The notes beneath the pieces were generated by a model that did not search any database, had not been told where the DNA came from, and saw only the letters and a list, made by a program, of their open reading frames with translations. DNA of 64,000 nucleotides from Phycisphaerae bacterium. GTDB taxonomy: Bacteria; Planctomycetota; Phycisphaerae; UBA1845; Fen-1342. The stretch is from the NCBI GenBank assembly GCA_028277645.1, contig JANQFV010000017.1, forward strand, positions 26,114 to 90,113. Reading direction: 5' to 3'. Positions 32,905 through 40,521 of this stretch are shown piece after piece. Position 1 is the stretch's first letter, and every line of letters starts with the position of its first letter. The position numbers were made by a program, and so were the translations under genes.

Positions 32905-34302
32905 ATGGCCGATGACACGGGCATGCCGAAGTCACACCCGTATGCCGGGCGGCCGCGCCGGTGGATAGCGCTCCATCAACAGGCCAAGGCCGCCGTCGCG
33001 CGCCGTCTGCTTGACCACCCCGTCCTCACGCCGCGACAGCTCGCCGAAACCGTAGCCGGCGTACTGCCGATCGCCTTGCGGCAGTGGCTGTTCGAGCGAC
33101 TGTCTGAACGGGGATGGCTCGCCGAGAACGCGCGCATCCCGTTCGACGTTCTCGATGGTCCGGGCTGCCCACCCGAGTTCAACGGCCCGCAGAGGGCGCT
33201 CGTGCGCCTGACTGTATTCGGACCGCCGGGACAGGGGCTCGCTTCGCGCGACCGGAGACGTGAAGCGGTGTACCAGCGCCTGTGCGCCGAGATCATGCGC
33301 ACCGCGGTGGATACCAGTTCGCTCGACGCGATCTCGCGGCGCGTTATGGCCAGCCCCGAAGTAACGTCCGACGCGGTCCTGATGTCGATGATGCGCGCGT
33401 TCATCGCTGAGCGTAACGCGTCGCTCAGGATGGCTCGGTCCACCCCCGCTGAACAGCACCAGGCCCAGCAGGAATCGAGCAAGCTGATTCGCGCTTTCGA
33501 CGATGACCGCCCGCAGATCCCGTCGCGCGGCGAGATCCACGCCATTGCTGCCCGCCTGCACTCGGAGTTTGACGCCGGTCTGGCGCAATTCTCAGAAGAC
33601 CGTGCGCGGCGCGCGCTCGATCGGCTGCGCGAGCTGCGCCGCAAGTACCCCGTGCACGTGTCAGCCAACCGCCTCCAGGAATGCGAAGAACGGTTGGACC
33701 GCTTCCTGAAGCAGGCCGGCGTATACCGCCGCCAGATCGAAGACCTGACACGTCAGGCCGTTGACGCGGCGAGCCGCGGCGACGAGGAGACCGCGAAGTG
33801 GATCGACCGTCGACTCTTCGCCATCCACACGCTACTACCGACGTTGCTGCCGCTGGAGCGCCTGGAGCGATTGCGGGCGCAGATCTCCCAGTCCGAAGCC
33901 CGTCACGACGAGGAGGAAACGGCACACGAGCTGCTCGAAAAACAGCGGGCCGTCGCCGCCGAGATCAAGAACCTCGCCGGCGTGATTCATCGTTTCCACG
34001 AACTCACCCGCTCCGGCAAGATCCAGGACGCCGCCTACCACCGGGCGGAGGTCGCATACCGCCAAGCCGTCGAACGGATCCGCACGCTGGACACGGACTG
34101 GCTGGCCGGTCTGCTGTTACAGTTGGAAACCTTCATCGACGATCTGGAGGACCCCGCCGGCGAACTCCAGAGCAAGCTGGACCATTTCATGGAACGCGTT
34201 CGCGACGCGCTGAACACCCTGCGCCGCGAGATCCGCGCGATCCAGGCCGAGACGCAGGGCGGCACCCCGCCACCGCCGAAATCCACGCCGCCGACGGAGT
34301 GA
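32905..34302 (+). CDS. Hypothetical cytoplasmic helical protein
   Basis: This 465-residue protein has no signal peptide and no membrane segment. Residues 20-110 may form a winged-helix-like or helical domain (LTPRQLAETVAGVLPIALRQ). From about 185 to 450 it is almost wholly helical, with long charged stretches suited to coiled coil (RARRALDRLRELRRKYP, ERLERLRAQISQSEARHDEEE). The tail is proline rich. GGGAGG upstream supports the ATG. No family is recognised. It precedes the acyltransferase gene by 82 bp and could be co-transcribed with the lipid cluster. Confidence 0.6.
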   Translation: MADDTGMPKSHPYAGRPRRWIALHQQAKAAVARRLLDHPVLTPRQLAETVAGVLPIALRQWLFERLSERGWLAENARIPFDVLDGPGCPPEFNGPQRALVRLTVFGPPGQGLASRDRRREAVYQRLCAEIMRTAVDTSSLDAISRRVMASPEVTSDAVLMSMMRAFIAERNASLRMARSTPAEQHQAQQESSKLIRAFDDDRPQIPSRGEIHAIAARLHSEFDAGLAQFSEDRARRALDRLRELRRKYPVHVSANRLQECEERLDRFLKQAGVYRRQIEDLTRQAVDAASRGDEETAKWIDRRLFAIHTLLPTLLPLERLERLRAQISQSEARHDEEETAHELLEKQRAVAAEIKNLAGVIHRFHELTRSGKIQDAAYHRAEVAYRQAVERIRTLDTDWLAGLLLQLETFIDDLEDPAGELQSKLDHFMERVRDALNTLRREIRAIQAETQGGTPPPPKSTPPTE

Positions 34303-34384
34303 GCCACTACCGCCTATTGCGTGGTTGCTGCGAATTCCGCACAATGCAGTTTTGAACTTTGCGAGCTTTGCGACGGCTGGAAAT

Positions 34385-35365
34385 ATGTCCCGCGTTGATG
34401 CGATTCCGGAGAACGCTGCCTCCCCACCCCGGGTCGACGAGGACCCGGCCGGCCCATCGAAGAGCCGTGGCATCTCCTGGAACGATCGCGCCAAGTTCTG
34501 GGCGGTCCGGGCGTTTCTGGCCGCGTGGGTGAGCCTGACGAGCCTCAAGGGGCTGTACCTGCTGGGACGCTGGTTCGGCTACCTCGAGTATCTCATCAAC
34601 GCCCGCCGGCGGCGGCGCTATCGCCGCGAGCTCGACGCCGCCTTTCCCGAGGGTCTCACCACCGCACGCAGCCGCAGAATCATCCGCAGCTACTTCCAGC
34701 GCACGCGGTGCGATAAGCTCTACTACCTGATCTTCGACCGCCTCCCGCGCGAGAAGATCATGCGGCGAATTCGCTTCCACGGCCGCCAACACCTTGACGA
34801 GGCCCTCGCGCGCGGCCATGGCGTGTACGTCATGCTGAGCCACCACGGCTCGCATCACGTCGCCGGCCTGCTCATGGCCTTGCTGGGATACCGCTGCGCG
34901 GGTATCCGTGATCGGAACGAGGGTGCGTTGCGGCGTTACGTTCAGGCACACTATGCCGAGACGTTTCCGGAATACGCCGCGATTCGCGTGCTGTATGCCG
35001 ACACGTTCCCCCGCGAGATCTATCGCTGCTTCAACGAGAACCTCGTTCTGGGCAGCGCGCTGGACGTCAACCGCGTGCGCGGCTTGGCGCTGAAGACCTG
35101 CCCCGTGAGCATCTTCGGACAGCAGCGCGAGTTCCTGACCGGCACGCTCCAGATTGCGCTGCGCTGCAAAGCAACCATCTGTCAGGCGTTCGTCGTCTCG
35201 CGATCCAACTTTTACTTCCGTCTGATCGTCAAGCCGCCGCTGCACGTCCCGGACATGCAGTCCGGCGGGGAGAGCCCGGAGCTGATTCGCGATCTGATGC
35301 AGCAGTACGCCGACGGCATCGCCGCCCACGTCCGAGAGCATCCGGACCACATCAGCCGTGTTTGA
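34385..35365 (+). CDS. LpxL/HtrB-like lipid acyltransferase
   Basis: Starting at ATG 34385, the 326-residue protein has a helix near residues 35-60, the pattern AAFPEGLTTARSRRIIRSYFQ seen in lauroyl-type acyltransferases, and a His-rich motif VYVMLSHHGSHHVAGLL near 155 at the place of the H(X4)D/E catalytic motif. Downstream it has a PVSIFGQQREFLTGTLQIAL block corresponding to the conserved acyl-acceptor region. Family members move acyl chains from ACP to lipid A or other membrane lipids. As first gene of the dehydratase/ACP/ketosynthase cluster it probably takes the finished acyl chain. The acceptor is unknown. Confidence 0.75.
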   Translation: MSRVDAIPENAASPPRVDEDPAGPSKSRGISWNDRAKFWAVRAFLAAWVSLTSLKGLYLLGRWFGYLEYLINARRRRRYRRELDAAFPEGLTTARSRRIIRSYFQRTRCDKLYYLIFDRLPREKIMRRIRFHGRQHLDEALARGHGVYVMLSHHGSHHVAGLLMALLGYRCAGIRDRNEGALRRYVQAHYAETFPEYAAIRVLYADTFPREIYRCFNENLVLGSALDVNRVRGLALKTCPVSIFGQQREFLTGTLQIALRCKATICQAFVVSRSNFYFRLIVKPPLHVPDMQSGGESPELIRDLMQQYADGIAAHVREHPDHISRV

Positions 35366-35482
35366 GCCGCGCCCCTCGCTGCCGGCACTGGCACGCCCCA
35401 CGCCATCCCGCTACAATTCGCCGCAATATTTGAGGTGACCGAGGCAAGCGGCGCTGTCGGCGCCGTTTTCTGGAATCGTGTA

Positions 35483-35992
35483 GTGAAGTTCGTCCTGATT
35501 GATCGCGTGCTGGAACTCGAGTCCGGCCAAAGGATTGTGGCCGAGAAGGCCCTCTCCCTGGCCGAAGAGTACCTCGCCGACCATTTCCCGAAGTTCCCGG
35601 TGCTGCCCGGCGTGCTGCTACTGGAAGCGATGGTGCAGGCCAGCGCCTGGATCGTGCGTGAGAAGCTCGATTTCGCCCCCAGCATCGTGATGCTCAGAGA
35701 AGCCCGCAACGTGACCTACAAGAGTTTCCTCGCTCCGGGGCAGATCTTGCGGGTGGAGTCGCGCTGCCGCGATATGTCAGAGACCGAAAGTCAGTTCGAC
35801 GCCCGCGGCGAGTTGGTCGACGGACGCGAGATCATGAAGGGCCGCCTCACGCTGCGTCACCTGAACCTCGCCGACACCGACAGCGGTTACGCCAACATCG
35901 ATTCGCAGTTACGCGCTCAGCAACGGGCGCTGTTCAATCTGGTCTACAAGGGTGGCTCGGCCGTGCCGGCGGGAGGTTCGGCGGCCGGGTAG
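35483..35992 (+). CDS. FabZ-type 3-hydroxyacyl-ACP dehydratase (first copy)
   Basis: The GTG at 35483 (VKFVLIDRV) begins the conserved part. A GTG at 35435 would add 16 residues of no family character. The hotdog fold has the catalytic His in DHFPKFPVLPGVLLLEAM and the Glu later in the same stretch, both kept. The extension after residue 140 (Ala/Gly rich) is unusual. It would dehydrate 3-hydroxyacyl-ACP to enoyl-ACP. It lies just upstream of the ACP gene. Confidence 0.82.
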   Translation: MKFVLIDRVLELESGQRIVAEKALSLAEEYLADHFPKFPVLPGVLLLEAMVQASAWIVREKLDFAPSIVMLREARNVTYKSFLAPGQILRVESRCRDMSETESQFDARGELVDGREIMKGRLTLRHLNLADTDSGYANIDSQLRAQQRALFNLVYKGGSAVPAGGSAAG

Positions 35993-36021
35993 CAATCGAG
36001 CTCGATCGGAAGGAGCCCTAG

Positions 36022-36417
36022 ATGGCTAGCATGCCCAGGGAAGAGGTATTCGACAAAGTCCGCCAAGCGTTGGTCGACGCGCTAAGCGTTGAGGAAGACG
36101 AGGTGACGGAAGAGGCGACGCTGACCGGCGACTTGCAGGCCGAGTCGATCGACATTCTCGACATAGTCTTTCGCCTCGAGAAGGCCTTCAACATCAAGAT
36201 CTCGCAGGAAGAGCTCACGCCGCAGGACGTGCTCAGCAACCCGGACTACGTCAACAACCGCAAGCTGAACGACGCCGGGCTCGCCGCGCTCAAAGAGCGC
36301 GTGCAACACGCTGACTGGTCCAACTTCGAGCAGGACCCCGACATCGACAAGATCCTCGATGTGTTCACCGTCGGCACGATCGTGAACTTCGTCGAGCAAA
36401 AGCTCCAGTCGAGCTGA
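36022..36417 (+). CDS. Acyl carrier protein (long form)
   Basis: This 131-residue acidic protein has the phosphopantetheine attachment serine in DLQAESIDILDIVFRLEKAF (near residue 44). It is longer than the usual 78-residue AcpP because of a 40-residue insertion or extension (about 75-115), and a final helix HSD-like TVGTIVNFVEQKL completes the fold. GGAAGGAG upstream is a strong ribosome binding site. It carries chains between the dehydratases and ketosynthases of the cluster. Its difference from housekeeping AcpP suggests a dedicated pathway. Confidence 0.88.
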   Translation: MASMPREEVFDKVRQALVDALSVEEDEVTEEATLTGDLQAESIDILDIVFRLEKAFNIKISQEELTPQDVLSNPDYVNNRKLNDAGLAALKERVQHADWSNFEQDPDIDKILDVFTVGTIVNFVEQKLQSS

Positions 36418-36425
36418 GGAACGCC

Positions 36426-36914
36426 GTGCGCTGGATCTGGTTTGATCGCTTCGAGGAGTTCGTCCCGGGTGAACGGGCGGTGAGCGTCAAGAACGTGTCG
36501 CTGGCCGAAGACCACCTGCACGATCACTTCCCCGGTTTTCCCATCCAGCCCACCAGCCTCATGATCGAGGGCATGGCCCAAACCGCCGGCATCCTGGTCG
36601 GCCACGCCAAAGATTTCAAAGAAAAGGTCATCCTCGCCAAGGTCAAACGCGCCACGTTCCACCAGATCGTCCGCCCAGGAGATCAGATTCGCTTCGATGC
36701 CCAGATCGAGCAACTCACAGATATCGCCGCCACGACCCGGGGGGAGATCCGTTGCGGCGAAGATGTAGTCGCGAACGTCGACCTCGTGTTCTCGCACATT
36801 GACCAGAACATGAGCGGTCTGGAGTTCCCTGAGGAGAACTTCGTCTTCACCGACGAGTTCATGGCCCTGCTCCAGACCTACCGCCAGAAGGACGCGGATA
36901 AGATCAAGCTGTAA
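36426..36914 (+). CDS. FabZ-type 3-hydroxyacyl-ACP dehydratase (second copy)
   Basis: The GTG start at 36426 lies eight bases after the ACP stop. The 162-residue hotdog protein keeps His and Glu in DHFPGFPIQPTSLMIEGMAQ, but the usual PG after the second proline is PT. It differs clearly from the first copy, so the two probably act on different chain lengths or one acts as an isomerase or thioesterase. Confidence 0.82.
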   Translation: MRWIWFDRFEEFVPGERAVSVKNVSLAEDHLHDHFPGFPIQPTSLMIEGMAQTAGILVGHAKDFKEKVILAKVKRATFHQIVRPGDQIRFDAQIEQLTDIAATTRGEIRCGEDVVANVDLVFSHIDQNMSGLEFPEENFVFTDEFMALLQTYRQKDADKIKL

Positions 36915-36973
36915 CGCTCGCCGCAGCGCGAGCCGTCACCACGGACTCGACACTGGAACACAGACCCACCAGC

Positions 36974-38311
36974 ATGAAGCGTCGCGTCGTCATCACCGGA
37001 CTTGGCCCCGTCGCCCCGTTGGGCGTGGGCGTCGCCGACTTCTGGAACGCCCTGCTCGAAGGCCGCACGGGCATTCGACGCATTCAATCGTTCGACCCAT
37101 CCAGCTTCGCCTCGCAAATCGGCGGCGAGGTGGAGCGTCTCAAGGTCGCCGACTACGTCCACAAGGGTTATCGCAAGGCGGCGAAGATCATGGCCCGCGA
37201 TATCGTGCTGGCCGTCGCCGCCGCGCATCAGGTCGTTACGGATGCCGGGCTGAAGACCAAGTGCCTGCTCGAGCGGGGCGAGGCCGATGGCGAACCCAAC
37301 GTAGACAGTGCGCGCTTCGGTGCAAACATCGGCGCGGGGCTCATCTGTGCCGACCTGCCCGAGCTGGCCGAGGCTCTGCACGCCGCCAGCAGCGACGGCA
37401 CATTCGACTACGCCCGTTGGGGAACGGAGGGCATGAACAACCTCACGCCGCTCTGGCTGCTCAAGTTCCTGCCCAACATGCTCGCCTGCCACGTCACGAT
37501 CGTGCACGACGCACAAGGCCCCAGCAACACGATCACCTGCGGCGAAGCCAGCAGCCACCTCGCGATCGGCGAGGCCTTTCGCACGATCACCCGCGGGGCG
37601 GCTGACGTCTGCATCTGCGGCGGTGCCGAGAGCAAAGCCAACCCGATGGCCATCATCCGGCAACAGCTCGGCGACCGCCTGAGCACCCGTAACGACACAC
37701 CCGAATCCGCCTGCCGCCCGTTTGCGGCCGATCGCGATGGTACTGTCGTATCAGAAGGTGGCGGCTTGGTCATCCTGGAAGAACTCGAACACGCGAACCA
37801 GCGTGGCGCCAAGATCTACGCCGAGCTTGTCGGCTTCGGCGCCGCACACGACGCGCACATGCCGGCCCAGCCGAGCCTGCCGCCGGAAGACGGTCGCGGC
37901 GTCGCACTCGCGATGCGCAAAGCACTCAAGGACGCCGAAATCGACGCCGGCGCGATCAGCGCCGTGGCCGCGTTTGCGTGCGGCCTGGTGCATCACGATC
38001 GCGCCGAGGCGGCTGCAATACAGACCGTGCTGGGCGACCGCTCTGATTCCGTGCCGGTCATGAACGTCAAAGCCGGCTTGGGCAACAACGGGGCTGGTAG
38101 CGGCGCGCTCGATATCATCGCCGCGGCCCTCGCAACGCACTACGGCACGCTGCCTCCGGCGTTCAACAGCAAGCCGCTCGAAGACACCGCACAGCTAAAC
38201 GTCGTCACGGACGGACCGGTCGACGCCCGGCTGGAAAACGTGCTGTGCCCGGCCTATGCCCTCGGCGGCGGACAGAACGCCGCCCTCGTGCTGCGCCGTT
38301 ATCAGGAATAG
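36974..38311 (+). CDS. Catalytically dead ketosynthase homologue (chain-length-factor-like, KS-beta)
   Basis: The 445-residue protein aligns along its whole length with FabF-type ketosynthases (start RRVVITGLGPVAPLG, end CPAYALGGGQNAALVLRR). By gapless local alignment the active-site Cys is Glu191 (TITCGEASSH; a Cys lies two residues earlier), the first His is Phe334 (AAFACGLVHHD), and the second His is Asn371 (KAGLGNNGAG). The lysine before it is kept. Loss of all three residues is typical of a non-catalytic partner such as the chain length factor of type II polyketide synthases. It directly precedes an intact ketosynthase, so a KS-alpha/KS-beta heterodimer is likely. Confidence 0.85.
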   Translation: MKRRVVITGLGPVAPLGVGVADFWNALLEGRTGIRRIQSFDPSSFASQIGGEVERLKVADYVHKGYRKAAKIMARDIVLAVAAAHQVVTDAGLKTKCLLERGEADGEPNVDSARFGANIGAGLICADLPELAEALHAASSDGTFDYARWGTEGMNNLTPLWLLKFLPNMLACHVTIVHDAQGPSNTITCGEASSHLAIGEAFRTITRGAADVCICGGAESKANPMAIIRQQLGDRLSTRNDTPESACRPFAADRDGTVVSEGGGLVILEELEHANQRGAKIYAELVGFGAAHDAHMPAQPSLPPEDGRGVALAMRKALKDAEIDAGAISAVAAFACGLVHHDRAEAAAIQTVLGDRSDSVPVMNVKAGLGNNGAGSGALDIIAAALATHYGTLPPAFNSKPLEDTAQLNVVTDGPVDARLENVLCPAYALGGGQNAALVLRRYQE

Positions 38312-38368
38312 AACGCCCCGCGCTGGCGCCTGGCCCGGCGTTAACAAAACGGAAGACCGATCGCAATC

Positions 38369-39664
38369 ATGACTCGTCGCGTTGTCATTACCGGAATGGG
38401 CTGCATTACTCCGCTCGGTCACGATCTCGAGACGGTGTGGAAACGCCTGCTCGAAGGCGCCAGCGGCGCGATCCCGACCACGATCTTCGACGCCGGCACG
38501 TTTCCCACGCAGTTCGCGTCCGAGGTGAAGGACTTCCAACTCGAACACTTCATCCCCGACCACTACGAGCAACACAAGACCGCGGCCCGCAACGCCCGCT
38601 TCGCGCTCGCGGCGGCTGAGATGGCCTGGCGAAACGCCAACCTCAACGGCGGCCTCGGCGTCGATCCCGCGATGGTCGGTGTCTACCTCGGCGGCGGCGA
38701 GGGTCCGATCGACTTCGACAACTTTGCCTACGCTGCGGTCAACGCCTGGAACGCGGACGACCGCGACCTCGACACGGTGAAGTGGGCCGAACTCGCCCGC
38801 GAGCGACTAACCGCCGTCAAGGAGTTCGAGCAGGATCCCAATTGTGCCGCCGGCCACATCGCCTGCCGCTTCAACGCCCAGGGGCCGAACTTCAACACGC
38901 TCACCGCCTGTGCCGCCTCGACCCAGGCCCTCGGCGAAGCCACGCAGCTCATCCGCCGTGGCGATGCGGACGTGATGATCTCCGGCGGTGCGCACAGTAT
39001 GATCCACCCGATGGGCGTGACCGGCTTCAACCGGCTCACCGCCCTGTCGACGCGTAACGACAGTTGCACGACCGCGTCGCGTCCGTTCGACCGCACGCGC
39101 GACGGCTTCGTGCTCGGCGAAGGCGCCGGCATCCTAATTCTCGAAGAGCTCGAAAACGCCAAACGCCGCGGGGCGCCGATTCACGGCGAGATTCTTGGCT
39201 ATGGCTCGACGGCCGACGCGTTCCGCGTGACCGACATGCACGACGAAGGTCGCGGCGCGGTGGCGGCGATGCGCGGCGCAATCGAGGACGCGGGCCTGAC
39301 GCTCGCGGACATCGACTACATCAACGCCCACGGCACCGGCACTTCCGAAAACGACAAGGTCGAGACCCGTGCGATCCGCAATCTGTTCGGCGAACGCGCC
39401 CCGCAGATTCCGATCAGCAGCGTGAAGAGCATGTTGGGCCACCTGATCGCGGGCGCCGGTGCGGTCGAGCTGATCACCTGCGTGCTGGCGCTGCGCGACC
39501 AGATCATCCCGCCGACGATCAACTACTCAGAGCCCGACCCGAACTGCGACCTCGACTACGTCCCCAACGAGCCCCGCCAGGCCGCGCTCCGCACCTGCCT
39601 GTCCAACAGCTTCGGCTTCGGCGGCCAAAACGACACGATCATCGTCCGGAAGTACGACGCGTAA
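38369..39664 (+). CDS. Beta-ketoacyl-ACP synthase II-type (KS-alpha), intact
   Basis: The 431-residue protein keeps Cys181 (LTACAASTQ), His321 (INAHGTGTSEND) and His358 (SVKSMLGHLIAGAG), the full KAS II triad, and ends with the family pattern LSNSFGFGGQNDTIIVRK. It catalyses decarboxylative condensation of malonyl-ACP with an acyl-ACP. It lies 57 bp after its dead paralogue and ends the cluster. A second housekeeping FabF elsewhere in the genome is expected but not visible. Confidence 0.92.
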   Translation: MTRRVVITGMGCITPLGHDLETVWKRLLEGASGAIPTTIFDAGTFPTQFASEVKDFQLEHFIPDHYEQHKTAARNARFALAAAEMAWRNANLNGGLGVDPAMVGVYLGGGEGPIDFDNFAYAAVNAWNADDRDLDTVKWAELARERLTAVKEFEQDPNCAAGHIACRFNAQGPNFNTLTACAASTQALGEATQLIRRGDADVMISGGAHSMIHPMGVTGFNRLTALSTRNDSCTTASRPFDRTRDGFVLGEGAGILILEELENAKRRGAPIHGEILGYGSTADAFRVTDMHDEGRGAVAAMRGAIEDAGLTLADIDYINAHGTGTSENDKVETRAIRNLFGERAPQIPISSVKSMLGHLIAGAGAVELITCVLALRDQIIPPTINYSEPDPNCDLDYVPNEPRQAALRTCLSNSFGFGGQNDTIIVRKYDA

Positions 39665-39686
39665 CTGGACACGCCGCCCACCGTAG

Positions 39687-39708
39687 CGTCCGCCCCCCAT
39701 GGCGGACG
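39687..39708. repeat. Hairpin after the ketosynthase gene
   Basis: CGTCCGCC and GGCGGACG form a perfect 8-bp stem with a 6-base loop, 23 bp after the ketosynthase stop. No T-run follows on either strand, so it may be a transcript-stabilising or REP-type hairpin rather than an intrinsic terminator. Confidence 0.5.
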
Positions 39709-39784
39709 TAGGTGTAGATGTGCCCACCAACTGTAGTGTTGTGTAGAGCAGCCGTCCCCGGCTTCTATGAGTACCCGTAGGTTG

Positions 39785-39961
39785 TCAAGGTCTGGCGGCC
39801 GGAATGCGATCCCATTCTTCTATCCGAGCGGTCCGGGTTGGGCAACCCAAGTAGGTTTTTCGAGTGTTCGCGGCGGAGGGCCCCTCCCGTTCGAGTAAGT
39901 ACGTCAGAATTCCGTCCAGGTCTTTCGACGCCGGCGCAGAGAGGATGAATCGCTCGCTCAT
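39785..39961 (-). pseudogene. parE: ParE-like toxin, shortened
   Basis: The ATG at 39961 overlaps the parD stop by four bases (ATGA), the usual parDE arrangement. The product is only 58 residues. Its first 35 (SERFILSAPASKDLDGILTYLLEREG) match the ParE/RelE superfamily start, but the usual C-terminal strands with the conserved Arg and Tyr are missing, and the rest (TRKTYLGCPTRTARIEEW) does not look like ParE. ParE toxins are normally about 95-100 residues. Deletion or frame loss has probably destroyed toxicity. Confidence 0.65.
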
Positions 39962-40338
39962 GCTCCCCGTTTTACCGGTGGCGACGCGCCAACGGAAGGC
40001 GTCGCCGCGCCAAGGCGCGCTCGCCAACGGGCAAAGAACTCCTCGCCGTCAACGACGTCCCCGCGCTCCAGTGCGCCGAGTCCTTCCTGAATCTTCGTTC
40101 CCGCCACCGAGCGCAGCTCCGCAAGCACCTCGGCGGGAACTTTGCCCTCTTCTTCCGGCGTAAGCCCCTCGGTCAGCGCCTTCTCCAGCAAACGCCGACG
40201 CTCGACCTGCTCGAGCAGGCGCAGCCCGTCGCGAAAGACCTCGCTCGCCGAAGCATAGCGCCCCGCCGCCACGAGGTCCTGAACGAACCGCTCCAGCTCG
40301 GGCGTGACGGACACATTCATACTCACTCTGATCGCCAT
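39958..40338 (-). CDS. parD: ParD-like antitoxin
   Basis: This 126-residue protein begins with a ribbon-helix-helix domain (MNVSVTPELERFVQDLVAAGRY, ASEVFRDGLRLLEQ) and continues with the toxin-binding tail EGLGALERGDVVDGEEFFARWRARLG. It is longer than the usual 80-95 residues because of an insertion at about 55-80. It would bind the ParE partner and repress its own promoter. The region just upstream (40370-40390) is relatively A/T rich with an imperfect palindrome, a plausible operator. Confidence 0.8.
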   Translation of the reverse strand: MAIRVSMNVSVTPELERFVQDLVAAGRYASASEVFRDGLRLLEQVERRRLLEKALTEGLTPEEEGKVPAEVLAELRSVAGTKIQEGLGALERGDVVDGEEFFARWRARLGAATPSVGASPPVKRGA

Positions 40339-40521
40339 ACTCAGAGCGTAGCATCGTGAGGCGATTGTGTCAATTTGTGATACACCTTAGCCCGATAACA
40401 TGAATATTCGATTGCGCAGAACACGGAGCGTAGCCGCCACAGGGGGCGATGGAGAGTGGTGGCTGTCCCGTTTAAGACCAATCGCTGGCAATTCCATCCG
40501 ATTCAGTGCACCAACACACTG

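Noticed and set aside
36974..38311. Reading Cys189 of the first ketosynthase as the catalytic cysteine
   Set aside because: Gapless alignment with FabF puts the catalytic position two residues later, on Glu191, and both catalytic histidines are also replaced.
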